This document shows, in pieces, positions 1 to 9,342 of a DNA stretch of 64,000 nucleotides. The DNA is taken from positions 47,128 to 111,127 of the forward strand of contig CAICTM010000125.1 of assembly GCA_903772945.1 (NCBI GenBank), given 5' to 3'. Position numbers and translations under genes: made by a program. The notes beneath the pieces are model-generated. The model had not been told where the DNA came from and did not search any database. It worked only from the letters and a program-made list of their open reading frames with translations. Position 1 is the first letter of the stretch, and each line of letters begins with the position of its first letter. This DNA is from Seminavis robusta. Taxonomy: Eukaryota > Bacillariophyta > Bacillariophyceae > Naviculales > Naviculaceae.

Positions 1-261
1 TCTTCAACTTTGATTCTTTCCTTCACTGATTTCAGAGACTTAGAAAGGTTTGGTTGAAGATATATGTATGTTCTAAAAGGTTTGTCATATAGTTTCTGGC
101 ATAGTACTTTCAAAGTTGTGTCATTGTCGTCGAATCGCAATTCGGAGGCATGGATTATTTTGAAGTAACCCATTTTCAAAATGTGAGGCAGTGATTGGGT
201 TGGTTATTCAGGGGAGTGAGGAACCAAGTTTTCGCGCGGGGATCATGTAGCTCCTTATGCA

Positions 262-378
262 AATAGCCCATAGCCTGTAGCCATAGCCATAGTCATGTAA
301 CCCCTTATGCATTTATTAGCCCAACCATAGCCATAGCCATAGTTATGTAGCCTAGCCATAGCCGTGCAGCCCAGTCAT
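262..378. repeat. TAGCC(AT)-type simple repeat
   Basis: The stretch is built from repeated 'agccatag' and 'agcccatag' hexamer-like units, interrupted by 'catgta' spacers. It lies just upstream of the Rep-like gene and has no coding signal. It looks like an imperfect microsatellite. Confidence 0.6.
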
Positions 379-507
379 AGTAGCCACCGCGCCAATTTAT
401 TCTAGTGTTAGCCCCTGCTCGCGCGGGATACACGAAAGGTGTTGCAATTCTGCATCCATAATCCAATCTCCCATCACCCCTCTCCATCTGTAACCGAAAT
501 AAATAGC

Positions 508-1107
508 ATGAATCCCAGAGCTAGACAATGGTCCTTCGTTATTCCATCGTTCACGATCGCCACGATTGACCACCTCTCTAATCTCTCTTCAGATAAAGTA
601 GCCTATATAACCTTCGCGGTTTTGACCAACCCAGCAGGTAACCCCTACCTCCAAGGATACATCAAAACCACCACTCCAGTTCGCAGAGCAACACTATCGC
701 GTCTCATCGGCCTAGCCTTCTTCTCTGTATGCGCAACCAATGACAGTGTAACCAACCAGTTGATGGAAATTCAAAGGAATGATCATCGGGAGATCGGTAA
801 CCCAAAGGAAGCAAATGCTAAAGGCCGTCGCAGTGACCTAACAGCTTTCAAAAAACTCCTCAAGTCTAGACAATTGACAATTAAGGAACTCAAAGCCACG
901 TACCCTAAGCTCTGTTCAAGCCACCCCAATCTCGTTCTAAGCTATTTCAATGAAACTGAGAAGAATCCAAACAGCACAAACACAACCCAAACCCTAACAG
1001 AACACACTGAGTCACCATCGGATAAAGACCTCCTTATCCTCGCCCGGTCGTGTGCCAAAGACATAAAGACCCGACGTGAACTAAATAAACTCATCAATGA
1101 AGCTTGA
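508..1107 (+). CDS. CRESS-DNA Rep-like protein (HUH endonuclease-type N-terminus)
   Basis: The 199-aa product resembles the N-terminal half of replication-initiation (Rep) proteins of circular single-stranded DNA elements. In order it shows RQWSF near residue 6 (the strand that carries motif I), AYITF followed by PYLQGYI (motif II; the usual form is HLQG), and then a GNPKEANAKGRRSDL stretch with 'LTAFKKLLKS' and 'SHPNLVLSYF', which matches the Rep linker after motif III. The first HUH histidine is Tyr here, and the catalytic Tyr-x-x-Lys of motif III is not visible, so nicking activity is unlikely. No P-loop helicase domain follows. The first ATG is at 508; the frame stays open upstream to 439 without another ATG. 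It is probably an endogenised or domesticated fragment. Alternative: an unrelated diatom protein with chance similarity. The family match is inferred from motif order only. Confidence 0.6.
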   Translation: MNPRARQWSFVIPSFTIATIDHLSNLSSDKVAYITFAVLTNPAGNPYLQGYIKTTTPVRRATLSRLIGLAFFSVCATNDSVTNQLMEIQRNDHREIGNPKEANAKGRRSDLTAFKKLLKSRQLTIKELKATYPKLCSSHPNLVLSYFNETEKNPNSTNTTQTLTEHTESPSDKDLLILARSCAKDIKTRRELNKLINEA

Positions 1108-1175
1108 AGACCTCCCTAAATTTTATTGGTATTGCCGGACAGGAAGGAAGGACTTTTACAACATGCCCAAAGTAG

Positions 1176-1616
1176 ATGCCACAGGCTGCCCTATCAACCG
1201 AAAATTCAAACTTAAAATCCAAAGTTAACAGACCCATTATATCGAAAATGTTTTTTGTCTCCGCCCTTGGTGTTTCACTCCTAGATTACTCGAATTTCGT
1301 CCAGTTCATACGTCGCGAGTTTGTAACCGAAGCCTTTATAGCTTTCAACCATAGTCGAAACCAATTGCAGATGTGTTTGTTGATCAATCCCGATGAAGAA
1401 GTCGACGTCCGAAACTGGCTTCCCAATTACTCAGTCCAAGAATTAGACGACAACGCTGTAGAACTTGACCAGCCACTCTCCATGGAAAGCTGTATGTGGA
1501 TATCCATCTCAAACTCAAGCCTAATGCACACGAAGAATCTGAAGAACACTAGGAACCGCCTATGTGAACGCTTAAATCTAACAAGTACTCCTCACTCAGC
1601 ACTCTTCGAACCTTAA
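1176..1616 (+). CDS. hypothetical protein downstream of the Rep-like gene
   Basis: An ATG-started 146-aa frame in the same direction as the Rep-like gene, 68 bp after its stop. The middle part is soluble-looking (LLINPDEEVDVRNWLP) with a Trp and acidic residues. No transmembrane segment or catalytic motif is recognised. It ends just before the 49-50 bp tandem array. It could be a second gene of the same inserted unit, a broken C-terminal part of the Rep-like gene, or a chance frame. I do not recognise it. Confidence 0.3.
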   Translation: MPQAALSTENSNLKSKVNRPIISKMFFVSALGVSLLDYSNFVQFIRREFVTEAFIAFNHSRNQLQMCLLINPDEEVDVRNWLPNYSVQELDDNAVELDQPLSMESCMWISISNSSLMHTKNLKNTRNRLCERLNLTSTPHSALFEP

Positions 1617-1650
1617 ATGCCAACTTAAAAAATAAAATTAAATCACACTT

Positions 1651-1866
1651 CACTTCCGGATACTCGGAAGCCCATGTTCCGTGTGACGCACTTCCCACTT
1701 CACTTCCGGATACTCGGAAGCCCATGTTCCGTGTGACGCACTTCCGACTAACTTCCGAATACTCGGAAGCCCATGTTCCGTGTGACGCACTTCCGACTAA
1801 CTTCCGGATACTCGGAAGCCCATGTTCCGTGTGACGCACTTCCGACTAACTTCCGGATACTCGGAA
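1651..1866. repeat. palindromic 49-50 bp tandem array (five units)
   Basis: Units start at about 1651, 1701, 1750, 1799 and 1848, giving spacings of 50, 49, 49 and 49 bp; the last is truncated. Each unit carries cttccg-gatact-cggaag, a perfect 6-bp inverted repeat around a 6-bp loop, followed by 'cccatgttccgtgtgacgca'. The array directly follows the Rep-like gene and its neighbour, and its arrangement recalls iterons or another protein-binding array. Confidence 0.9.
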
Positions 1867-1892
1867 CGCACGCGAATGACACGCGAATGACG

Positions 1893-1948
1893 CACTAACA
1901 TACATGACAACGCCCGCACTTCACTCACTAACATACATGACAACGCCC
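1893..1948. repeat. two copies of a ~23 bp direct repeat
   Basis: The stretch 'cactaacatacatgacaacg' followed by ccc occurs at 1893 and again at 1926, 33 bp apart. It follows the palindromic array immediately. No coding content is seen. Confidence 0.75.
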
Positions 1949-2061
1949 CGACCAAACAGCCCCACTATTTCCAAAGCCTGGTCCAGCAACATCATGACAG
2001 CAATACCACACTCTGGTCTACCCCCTAGTCAATTAAGTTTTAAGAAATAAAATCCATGTTT

Positions 2062-2286
2062 CTAGTTTAAATCAACGTAACCATCAACATAAAGACTCGA
2101 CCACCACTCCGTTGTTTCCACAGGGCACCAAATCTCATCTTCGTTGAGGTTAGCGAACCAATCCGGAATCTGCCTATTAGCTAAAACCGACCACGCCTCT
2201 GGGTGCAACTTGAGAAATTTGCGCTGGATCGGATGATCTTTTACCCATTGAACTGGATCCCATGGCCCTTCCTTCAAATCCGTCAT
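2062..2286 (-). CDS. small hypothetical protein, Trp-rich
   Basis: A 74-aa ATG-started frame on the minus strand. It has an unusual number of Trp residues (PWDPVQWVKDHP, EAWSVL, DWFANL, IWCPVETTEWW) and a protein-like composition. No family is recognised. It is isolated between the tandem array and the ankyrin gene and may be a chance frame or a remnant. Confidence 0.25.
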   Translation of the reverse strand: MTDLKEGPWDPVQWVKDHPIQRKFLKLHPEAWSVLANRQIPDWFANLNEDEIWCPVETTEWWSSLYVDGYVDLN

Positions 2287-2319
2287 GTCCTGTATTAAAT
2301 ACGATCACTGGTCAGATTA

Positions 2320-2407
2320 CAGTTTCCGCCACTGGTATGAACGAACAACGCGCGATACGCGTATCCAATCAGATCGCCTGTGCAGTTTCCGCCACTGGTA
2401 TGAACGA
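2320..2407. repeat. perfect 25-bp direct repeat, 63 bp apart
   Basis: The same 25 bases, beginning cagtttccgccactggtatg, occur at 2320-2344 and 2383-2407. They lie about 300-390 bp upstream of the ankyrin gene start. They could be a duplicated regulatory site or transposon debris. Confidence 0.8.
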
Positions 2408-2705
2408 GCGCGCCGGTCCACGATCCAAGATACTCCGTCCTGGCATTAGCTCGACCAATCAGAAGACTCACCGCTAGAGAGTTTGATTCGGAGTACCCCA
2501 AACCTGCCGACTTTTGTAAAACGTTAAGTAAGTTGACCATAACCCGACACCACTGTGGATTCACTGGTGATTAGATTTCATTCAAGAATGCTGATTCGAA
2601 AGTCGTTCTATACACCCGCTTTTTAAAAGAGGAAACAAATGAAATTGGAAAAAGGAAAATGGAAAAATACCAAAATGGAAAGGGCGCCAGGGCGGAAAAG
2701 CACCA

Positions 2706-4142
2706 ATGCCGACGAAGAGCGTGTCCTTGCTGTCAATATCCGATTGCAAAGACAACACGACAACAATGAAGAAGAAGAGCCAAGAGACAAAGACGCAGAA
2801 GAGCAAGTCGCAGAAGCGACGAGACCGAAGAGAGCGACTGTTGCTTCACCAGTTGGTGAGAAGTGGAGCCGCTGCGACGCTGGCCAAGGTGATGCACTTG
2901 GTCCAGAAGAATCCAGCTTGTGTCAAAGAGCGGGATGCTACGGGTCACTTGGCCTTACACTATGCGTGTAGTCGTGGTGCTCCCTTATCTGTGGTCAAAT
3001 TCCTTGCGGAACAGTATCCCGAAGGACTCGCCGTGGCCAATGACTACAAAGCATTGCCTGTCCACTATGCCTGCGACCGTGCCGCTCCATTGGACGTGGT
3101 CAAGTTTGTCGTGGATGCCTATCCAAAAGGTCTCGAGCAGAAGGGATTCTTTGGAAACTTGCCAGTCCACTGCATTGTGGCTTGCCCGGGCGCCTCCCAA
3201 GAAGCCATCGAATATGTGGTGGATGCCTATCCAAATGGTTTGATGACGGAAAACATTGATGGGTGGCTTCCTCTTCACCAATGCTGGATGAAAACAGTCA
3301 GCCACCGGCATGACATCTTCACCCAGCGTGTTGTCATGCCACTGGAATGTTTGATGTACTTGGCGGAAGAAAATCCGGATGCTCTCTTTTACAAGATGCC
3401 ACCTGCACTAAACGGCGGGAGCTATAATCTGCTGGAGAATCAGATTTGGTTCGAACGCCGTTGGCGTTTCCCTAAAGGGGCGCAAATTCTTTCCTCTCTC
3501 TTGAAACTATTCTTTCCTCCTTCTGATCCCTGCAAGTACATCGAACGTCTTCCCAGGGATCCATTGCGTTTCATCATCAAGAAAAAAGTCATCTGGGATT
3601 ATTCAGCGACAGCGGAGCTCTTCATGGATGTATATAAATCCATTCCGTCAGTGGCACACCAAAAAATGGAGGAGACTATGGAGCCTTTGATGCATTATGC
3701 GCTGGAGATGCGGGCGTCGCTTCAAATCATTGACCACTTGACTGTAGAACGCCCTCATGAAGTGCACTTGGCAGACAAGGGCGGCCGGTACCCCCTCGAC
3801 TTTGCCATTCGCCAGTTGCAGACAAAATGCCGGGAACCCCAGATCAATCGCATCAAGGAATCAAAAAAAATATTCCAGCAGATTCTTGAGCTGTCAGGAC
3901 CAGAAGCACTACGAAAGGGGCTGACTACGGCACTTTCCCGCAGGGCCCCACTATCTGTCGTCCAGACTCTTCTTCAGCACAAACCAGAAGCCTTCGAAGG
4001 AGATCACTTTGTCTGCTGGGATGAAGGCGAGAAGATCATGCCTGTCCATTGGGCTGCTTGTTGCTACAAGAAGCAGGACAAGCCCGACGTGTTGTTTTAT
4101 CTACTGCTACGTGATCCCAGCGCATTGTGTCCTCAATGCTAG
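2706..4142 (+). CDS. ankyrin-repeat protein
   Basis: The 478-aa protein starts with a Lys/Arg-rich head (residues about 20-45, KKKSQETKTQKSKSQKRRD) and then carries ankyrin-type units of about 35 residues. The clearest are GHLALHYACSRGAPLSVVKF, LPVHYACDRAAPLDVVKF and LPVHCIVACPGASQEAIEYV, each followed by '.YP.GL'. Further degenerate units lie near residues 320-470 (YPLDFAIRQL; LSRRAPLSVVQTLLQHKPEAF; MPVHWAAC). This L-P-x-H-x-A plus YPxGL form is typical of expanded stramenopile ankyrin families, which are protein-protein interaction scaffolds of unknown partner. No membrane segment is seen. The first ATG at 2706 is used; ATG 2766 (MKKKSQ) is a possible alternative. The protein ends abruptly within an ankyrin-like unit (ALCPQC), so it may be slightly shortened. 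Confidence 0.8.
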   Translation: MPTKSVSLLSISDCKDNTTTMKKKSQETKTQKSKSQKRRDRRERLLLHQLVRSGAAATLAKVMHLVQKNPACVKERDATGHLALHYACSRGAPLSVVKFLAEQYPEGLAVANDYKALPVHYACDRAAPLDVVKFVVDAYPKGLEQKGFFGNLPVHCIVACPGASQEAIEYVVDAYPNGLMTENIDGWLPLHQCWMKTVSHRHDIFTQRVVMPLECLMYLAEENPDALFYKMPPALNGGSYNLLENQIWFERRWRFPKGAQILSSLLKLFFPPSDPCKYIERLPRDPLRFIIKKKVIWDYSATAELFMDVYKSIPSVAHQKMEETMEPLMHYALEMRASLQIIDHLTVERPHEVHLADKGGRYPLDFAIRQLQTKCREPQINRIKESKKIFQQILELSGPEALRKGLTTALSRRAPLSVVQTLLQHKPEAFEGDHFVCWDEGEKIMPVHWAACCYKKQDKPDVLFYLLLRDPSALCPQC

Positions 4143-4432
4143 TTGAAGAGTGGACGAATGAACGAGCATTGCATCGGAGAAGGATTGGACTCGTGTCAAG
4201 CTTCATGAGAGGAAGAATAAGCCAAACTAAGCCACAGCATGATCACATTGAAGTAGGCGTAAAAGAAATAACCGACCTTCCCCGTAACCAATTTGGCCAG
4301 CATTGACTTCAACTGTGTTTTACCCAATGCATGTGTTCTGTGCGAATCTCGCATCGATTGGATTGTAGGAACCAGAGCAACCCAAAGCCAATTTATTGCT
4401 GAACCGTTCCCAAAAGGTGCACCGTTTGTCAT

Positions 4433-6028
4433 TCATTGCGGGCAGTCCCTGGCATCCTCCCGGAGAATCTCGTCACAGTGGAGTCCCCTGCCAGCACGAT
4501 CGAGAAACCTCCTTGGTGGATTGTAGCCAAACAGTTGCAGTGTTTCCTTGCCAATATCTTCCAACTGCCACAACAACTCGGGCGGAGCATGTCTCCATTT
4601 CCCATAACGTGCCTTGACGGCCCGTTCTTCTTGTTGCTGCGTCTTTCGGTCCTTTCTTCCCAAGAGGAGTTCCAGAAACATGTCTTTGGTCAAAGCCTCT
4701 CGATTATTGGATTGTCCCATGTCGTGAAGCGGTCGTTGACTCTGACAGCACAAATCACGCGGTGTGACGCGGGCACCGACAAACTCTGCCAGTTGTACCA
4801 GTGCTTCTAACCGTGTATCGGGATGAAGCAGGTCTTCGGTTCGTAGCACCATGTAATCCAATTGAGGTTGATTGTTGTTGCTGTTGTCACTGTCGTTGTC
4901 AATAACATTTGAATTTTCTTCTCGTAGTATTTGCTGCTGCAATTGCTTCTGCACTTGTTCTTGTTCCCATTGATAGACTTGTTGATTCCAATCGGCCCAC
5001 AATTGCATCATGCCCAATTGCACGTTAGGAGGTTTTTGCTGCTGACCATGTGCCTGCAAAAAGGGACGTGGGCCGTAAAATGCTCGATAGAACTTTTGCA
5101 GTGGGCTGGTATTGTCACTGAGCGCCACATCTCTGCCGTCGCGCACCACGTGAAGAACCTTGATGGATCCAAAGACTTGTTTCAACAAGGGCAGCAACAG
5201 CATGGCAATGGGTGCCTTGAATCCCAACTGTACACCGGCTGCCGGGGGTTTGGCTGTAATAAGATCGCGTTCCTCTTTTTTGAGTTGATGTGCTTTTTGC
5301 AGCAGACTGGATTTGAGTTTTAGCAAGGCGGTCATGACTTGTTGTCGTTGTGCTTGGGATGTAAGATCATGGAGGGTATAATTGGCGGCTCGATGCGTTT
5401 CCCCCATGACCATGTGTACCAGGGGCGGCCATCCACGGTCCTTGCGTCCATGTTGCCCTTCAATGACAATTTCCTCGGCATTGATATCCATAGTGTCGTA
5501 GCTGTCCACGACCATGGGGACACCCAAATCCATCAAGGTTTGGACAAACATGCGTGTGCCACTGCCGTCGGATCCCACGGTGATCAGAAACGGTTGCTTG
5601 TTGTGGTTATTCTTGTCATGATCATCTAACGAAGAAGAAGAAAGATGAGGCCGACTGTAGAAATTGTCCAATGATGGCTGGGTATGGTTATTGTTGTTGT
5701 CAAGATGATGTTGGGAAAACTTGGACTGCTGAAAGGGTGGAACTTGCCCCAATTCTCTCGCCATGCTGGACAAACTTTCCTTGTTCTTTTGGTTCCAATG
5801 ATGAGGATCCCACAGACGCAGCAGTTTTCGTCGTACAGCTGACAAGGAGCCTCCCCACGGATGATTGTGATGATGATGATGTTGCTGCTGGGTCTCCAAC
5901 TGAAACATTAAAAAGCCCAAAATTCCAATTTCCAGAATGACCACCAGCGCCACTAGGGGAATCCAAAATCGTAATTCTACTGCGCAGGAATAGGCTTGAC
6001 TGTAGCGGCGTCTCTTTACTTTGGCCAT
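4433..6028 (-). CDS. membrane-anchored PAPS-dependent sulfotransferase-like protein
   Basis: A 531-aa type II membrane protein. A short basic cytosolic tail (KVKRRRY) is followed by a hydrophobic anchor at about residues 20-42, a His/Gln/Asn-rich stem to about residue 145, and a lumenal catalytic domain. PFLITVGSDGSGTRMF (about residue 147) fits the 5'-phosphosulfate-binding loop, and SIKVLHVVRDGRDVALSD (about residue 290) is a good 3'-phosphate-binding motif. Further sulfotransferase-like features are the acidic/Trp-rich MMQLWADWNQQVYQWE helix and the tail WRHAPPELLWQLEDIG. It is expected to act in the Golgi, moving sulfate from PAPS to a sugar or protein acceptor; the acceptor is unknown. 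No intron is visible. It faces the ankyrin gene tail to tail, with 290 bp between them. Confidence 0.75.
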   Translation of the reverse strand: MAKVKRRRYSQAYSCAVELRFWIPLVALVVILEIGILGFLMFQLETQQQHHHHHNHPWGGSLSAVRRKLLRLWDPHHWNQKNKESLSSMARELGQVPPFQQSKFSQHHLDNNNNHTQPSLDNFYSRPHLSSSSLDDHDKNNHNKQPFLITVGSDGSGTRMFVQTLMDLGVPMVVDSYDTMDINAEEIVIEGQHGRKDRGWPPLVHMVMGETHRAANYTLHDLTSQAQRQQVMTALLKLKSSLLQKAHQLKKEERDLITAKPPAAGVQLGFKAPIAMLLLPLLKQVFGSIKVLHVVRDGRDVALSDNTSPLQKFYRAFYGPRPFLQAHGQQQKPPNVQLGMMQLWADWNQQVYQWEQEQVQKQLQQQILREENSNVIDNDSDNSNNNQPQLDYMVLRTEDLLHPDTRLEALVQLAEFVGARVTPRDLCCQSQRPLHDMGQSNNREALTKDMFLELLLGRKDRKTQQQEERAVKARYGKWRHAPPELLWQLEDIGKETLQLFGYNPPRRFLDRAGRGLHCDEILREDARDCPQ

Positions 6029-7163
6029 TGTTGTGTCCTGTGTGTTTATGTGTGCTCAAAGAAACCAATTTCGTACTGCCTGCTGTGCTCTCAACATACA
6101 TGCCACCAGGTACATGTACACCCTTCCTGGACCCGTTCACAATTTTGCTATGTGTTCCGGCCTTTTTGTTATCTCTTGCTATCTCCTTGGGATCTGCTTC
6201 CACAGTAGCCTCCGCCTTAAGGTTAGTGTTTAGGTCCTTCACGTACACACAACTCACACTTGACATTCACAAGCCCCATTTTCGGATCCGTACCGGTACC
6301 AGGTACCGGTATTTTATTAATTAAATAGATATCACGGGGGTTTAGAGTAGGGTAATTATCTACGGAAGCCAGCCGGGGCCAGGCTCAAGCAAAGAACAGT
6401 CGAAATTCAGGACTAGGTTCTGTGGGATCAGGGGCAAGAAAGTGAGGACCAGTACGGGGGCCAAATGGTTTTGCTTTGCGAGATCCACAGAGACATAAAT
6501 GGGTAGCTTTCACAAGGGCAATTGAGATACGAGTCTGCATGAAGAACATCATTTGAGAGTAGCAGAAGCAAGGCGTTGTAAAAGATTTTTAGCTTGGGTG
6601 GCGAGCATGCCATCCACGGAAACAACAAAGGGATGGAAGGAAGCACGATTGGAGTCGCACGCTTCTTTATATTTGGAAATTGTTGGGTTAAAACTTTGAC
6701 GACGGGATCTTTGTTGCGGTAAGAGGCACAGTCTAAATCAGTGATACGTACATCAATAGTAGCTGTAGTACCACGTTCGAACAAGCCGCGAATGGAAAGA
6801 TCACCACGTAAGAGCTCGGGGGCTGGAGGGGGATTGAGAGGGGGGGAGGAAGGGGAGGTAAGGTGGAAATGGGGTGACCGGCAGGGATAGTAGGGGCGGG
6901 AACAGATGGAAGGGGTGGTTCTTCCGACTGGGCGCTACCAGGTAGCTAGAGAGGATAGATACGTTAAGGATCAGTTGTTCTTTCGGTGCTCCTCGAACCA
7001 TCACTTCTTGATCTCTTCGCCCTTCATCTCTTCTCAAGATCACCATGTGCGAGCACAATCACAACCCCAAGGATACCTCAACAACAACTAGCACCAGCTG
7101 GAGCTCATACAGTAGATAGCAACAACAGGTACAGTAGGATGGAGAAGGATCTAGCGGAAGACC
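6029..7163. other. intergenic region with a KpnI/AgeI-like palindrome
   Basis: No convincing gene. At 6288-6313 there is a nested 'gtaccggtacc' palindrome pair, followed by an A/T-rich run. A purine-rich block (ggggga, 6838-6905) lies further on. Short frames in this stretch lack conserved-looking sequence. The 5' part is presumably the promoter of the minus-strand sulfotransferase. Confidence 0.5.
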
Positions 7164-9342
7164 ATGAGGGTGACAAACCGGCAGAGACCCAGGCAATGGC
7201 AAGAGCAACAATGTTCACAGGAGGAGACGACCGGTGGTCACGACACCACCAACAAGATTTCCAAGATGGATATTCTTGATAACGCCAACAGTATTGACAA
7301 ACCAACGGCGACTGATACTCTTGTCACAAGACTAGAACTATTTGACTTCGCATTAGAGGCAGATCACATTTTAAAGGAGACCCACTCACCCGCCAAAGGG
7401 GACGAGGCGCCATTCGACTGCGAGGCTGCCACAGTAGCAGTCTCCACAGTGACGGAACCCTTGGTATTGCAGAGGGATGCCTCCACAGTGGTAGAGCCGT
7501 TGGTATTGCAGTTCTAGGGGATAAGGACACCATGAGTCTCTTCCTGGGGCGTACATGGGAACACCGGGAGAAGGATTGCAACGCACAACAACGCTCAATT
7601 ATGACCTAGTTGGTGCTGGCAGGGACCCTTATACCCACATGCAAATGCCCCATAATGTAATTGCGCAAAACACCCGTATTAGTGGTGCGCAACTGGCACA
7701 AGCAGATCCTGTAGACGATGATGACACTGGAAACATGATGCATGCCAATCCAGTAGATCTGGAAGCTGCTCAGCGACGGAAACAAAAACGGAAGAGTCAA
7801 CAGCAATTCGGAATTGCCGCATTGATTTGGCTGCTACTTGTTGTCGGCATTATAGTGGGGTTTGTGGTTGGAACCCAGAAACAAAAAGAGCCAGACGTTT
7901 TCATTTCCACAGAGACACCCACTGCCTATGGTTCCATGGAACCTTCCGAAGTGCCATCGTCTGCCCCCACAGGTGCTCTTGATTGACTTTTGGATAACCT
8001 ACCTGAATACACATTGGCCAGCATTAATGGTGGCAGTGAAACCCCCCAATGGAAAGCATGGAATTGGCTTGCCAATCATCAAAACGTCACTTTTCTTTCA
8101 GACTGGAGGAAAACGCAACTCTTTGCTCTTTCTAAGTTCTTTTATGCTTTTGAGGGAGAAAATTGGAACCCTCTCATAAAGGAGCGATGGATGGACGAAA
8201 CAAAGGGGGAGTTTGAGTGGTTCTCGAGTGGATTTGGGTGGTTCTCGTTCAGCATCTACCGTCCCATACAAGACTCCTCAAGAGTTGATTCATGTGATGG
8301 CCATGGGAAATTCACCTCTCTTTGGCTATCAGGCCTCCACCTTTCATCGGGGTTGACACCTATGGTTCCACCCGAGATAGAACTCTTGACTTCCCTGTCC
8401 CGTGTTGCTTTGCAAAATATCGATATTGCAATGAAGTTGTCTGATATGCTACCAACTGCATTCTACGAAATGTCTTCCTTAACATCTTTGAGGTTTAGTC
8501 GTGATTTGCTAAAAGGCAGCATTCCAACAGCATTCTAAAAAATGATTTCCTTAGTGGAATTGAGCTTGTGGGGAAATCAGCTCACTGGCACAATTGCAAC
8601 AGAGTTTGCTATGCTGGATGCTTTGGTCGAGCTTCAATTGGTTGTCAATCAGTTTACAGGCCAGATTCCAACAGAACTCGGGCAGATGACTGTCTGAAAA
8701 CTTCCTTGGCGGATCGTTACCAAGTAACCTTGGACTGTTTACATCACTGTGGGAGCTTGATCTTTCCAGCAATCTTGTGACTGGAACACTCCCGAGTGAG
8801 GTTGGCTCCCTGTCATCATTGAACACCTTGTTGCTTCAAAACAACTCCCTCACAGGAACGCTTCCCAGGGAACTGAATTCCTCTGGTTTTAGAGATCTCA
8901 GACTTGACGGGAATGAATTCTCAGGGACCGTTCCAGAACACCTTTGTGCTTTTCTATGGTGCGATTATTGTTCCACAAAGTTTGGGACCAGCAACTGGAA
9001 GGATCGGGTGGGATTCCCTTGCCTCGGTTTTTCATGTACTCCTTCATTCTTGATGTTACCCCAAACACATCGTATCAGCTTGTTGTATCTGATCTTGTTG
9101 GTAATGGTGTTTCTGATGGCGACCCATTCAATCCCAGTTTTGAACCCGGTATGTACCCAGGTTGGATTACACTGACTGCAGCCAATGAAACAGTCCCCTT
9201 TTCCTTTGGCAATGATGCTTTCTCTGAATTGATGGCTGGCGGACTTTTAGTTGGGCCTGATGGGTCTGTCCAAGTCACAAATACCACTACTCTCTTGAAT
9301 CCATGCACTGTGACTGATGCAGGACTAGAATGTGATGATTAA
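7164..9342 (+). pseudogene. decayed LRR receptor-like protein gene
   Basis: The pieces assemble into the diatom LRR-protein plan. A cytosolic N-terminal region (from about 7164) is followed by a clear transmembrane segment (ALIWLLLVVGIIVGFVVGTQ, near 7830-7870), a Ser/Thr/Pro linker, a W-rich capping segment (PQWKAWNWLANHQNV), and LRRs of the L..L.L..N.LTGTIP type (8550-8930). A C-terminal segment (YQLVVSDLVGNGVSDGDPF ... GWITLTAANE) runs to the stop at 9340. The reading frame is broken: an in-frame TGA at 7984-7986, an in-frame TAA at 8536-8538, a frame change near 8695-8705, another between about 8945 and 9000, and a stop between the 7164-7517 segment and 7555. The protein would have been a surface protein with extracellular LRRs. 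With this many lesions it is very probably dead. Confidence 0.8.

Noticed and set aside
1651-1866. Possible CRISPR array
   Set aside because: The spacing is regular, but the whole 49-50 bp unit is repeated with no unique spacers, and the host is eukaryotic.
5700-6266. 188-aa minus-strand frame overlapping the sulfotransferase start
   Set aside because: Its composition is Ser/Thr-rich without motif, and the sulfotransferase frame with its membrane anchor explains the same DNA.
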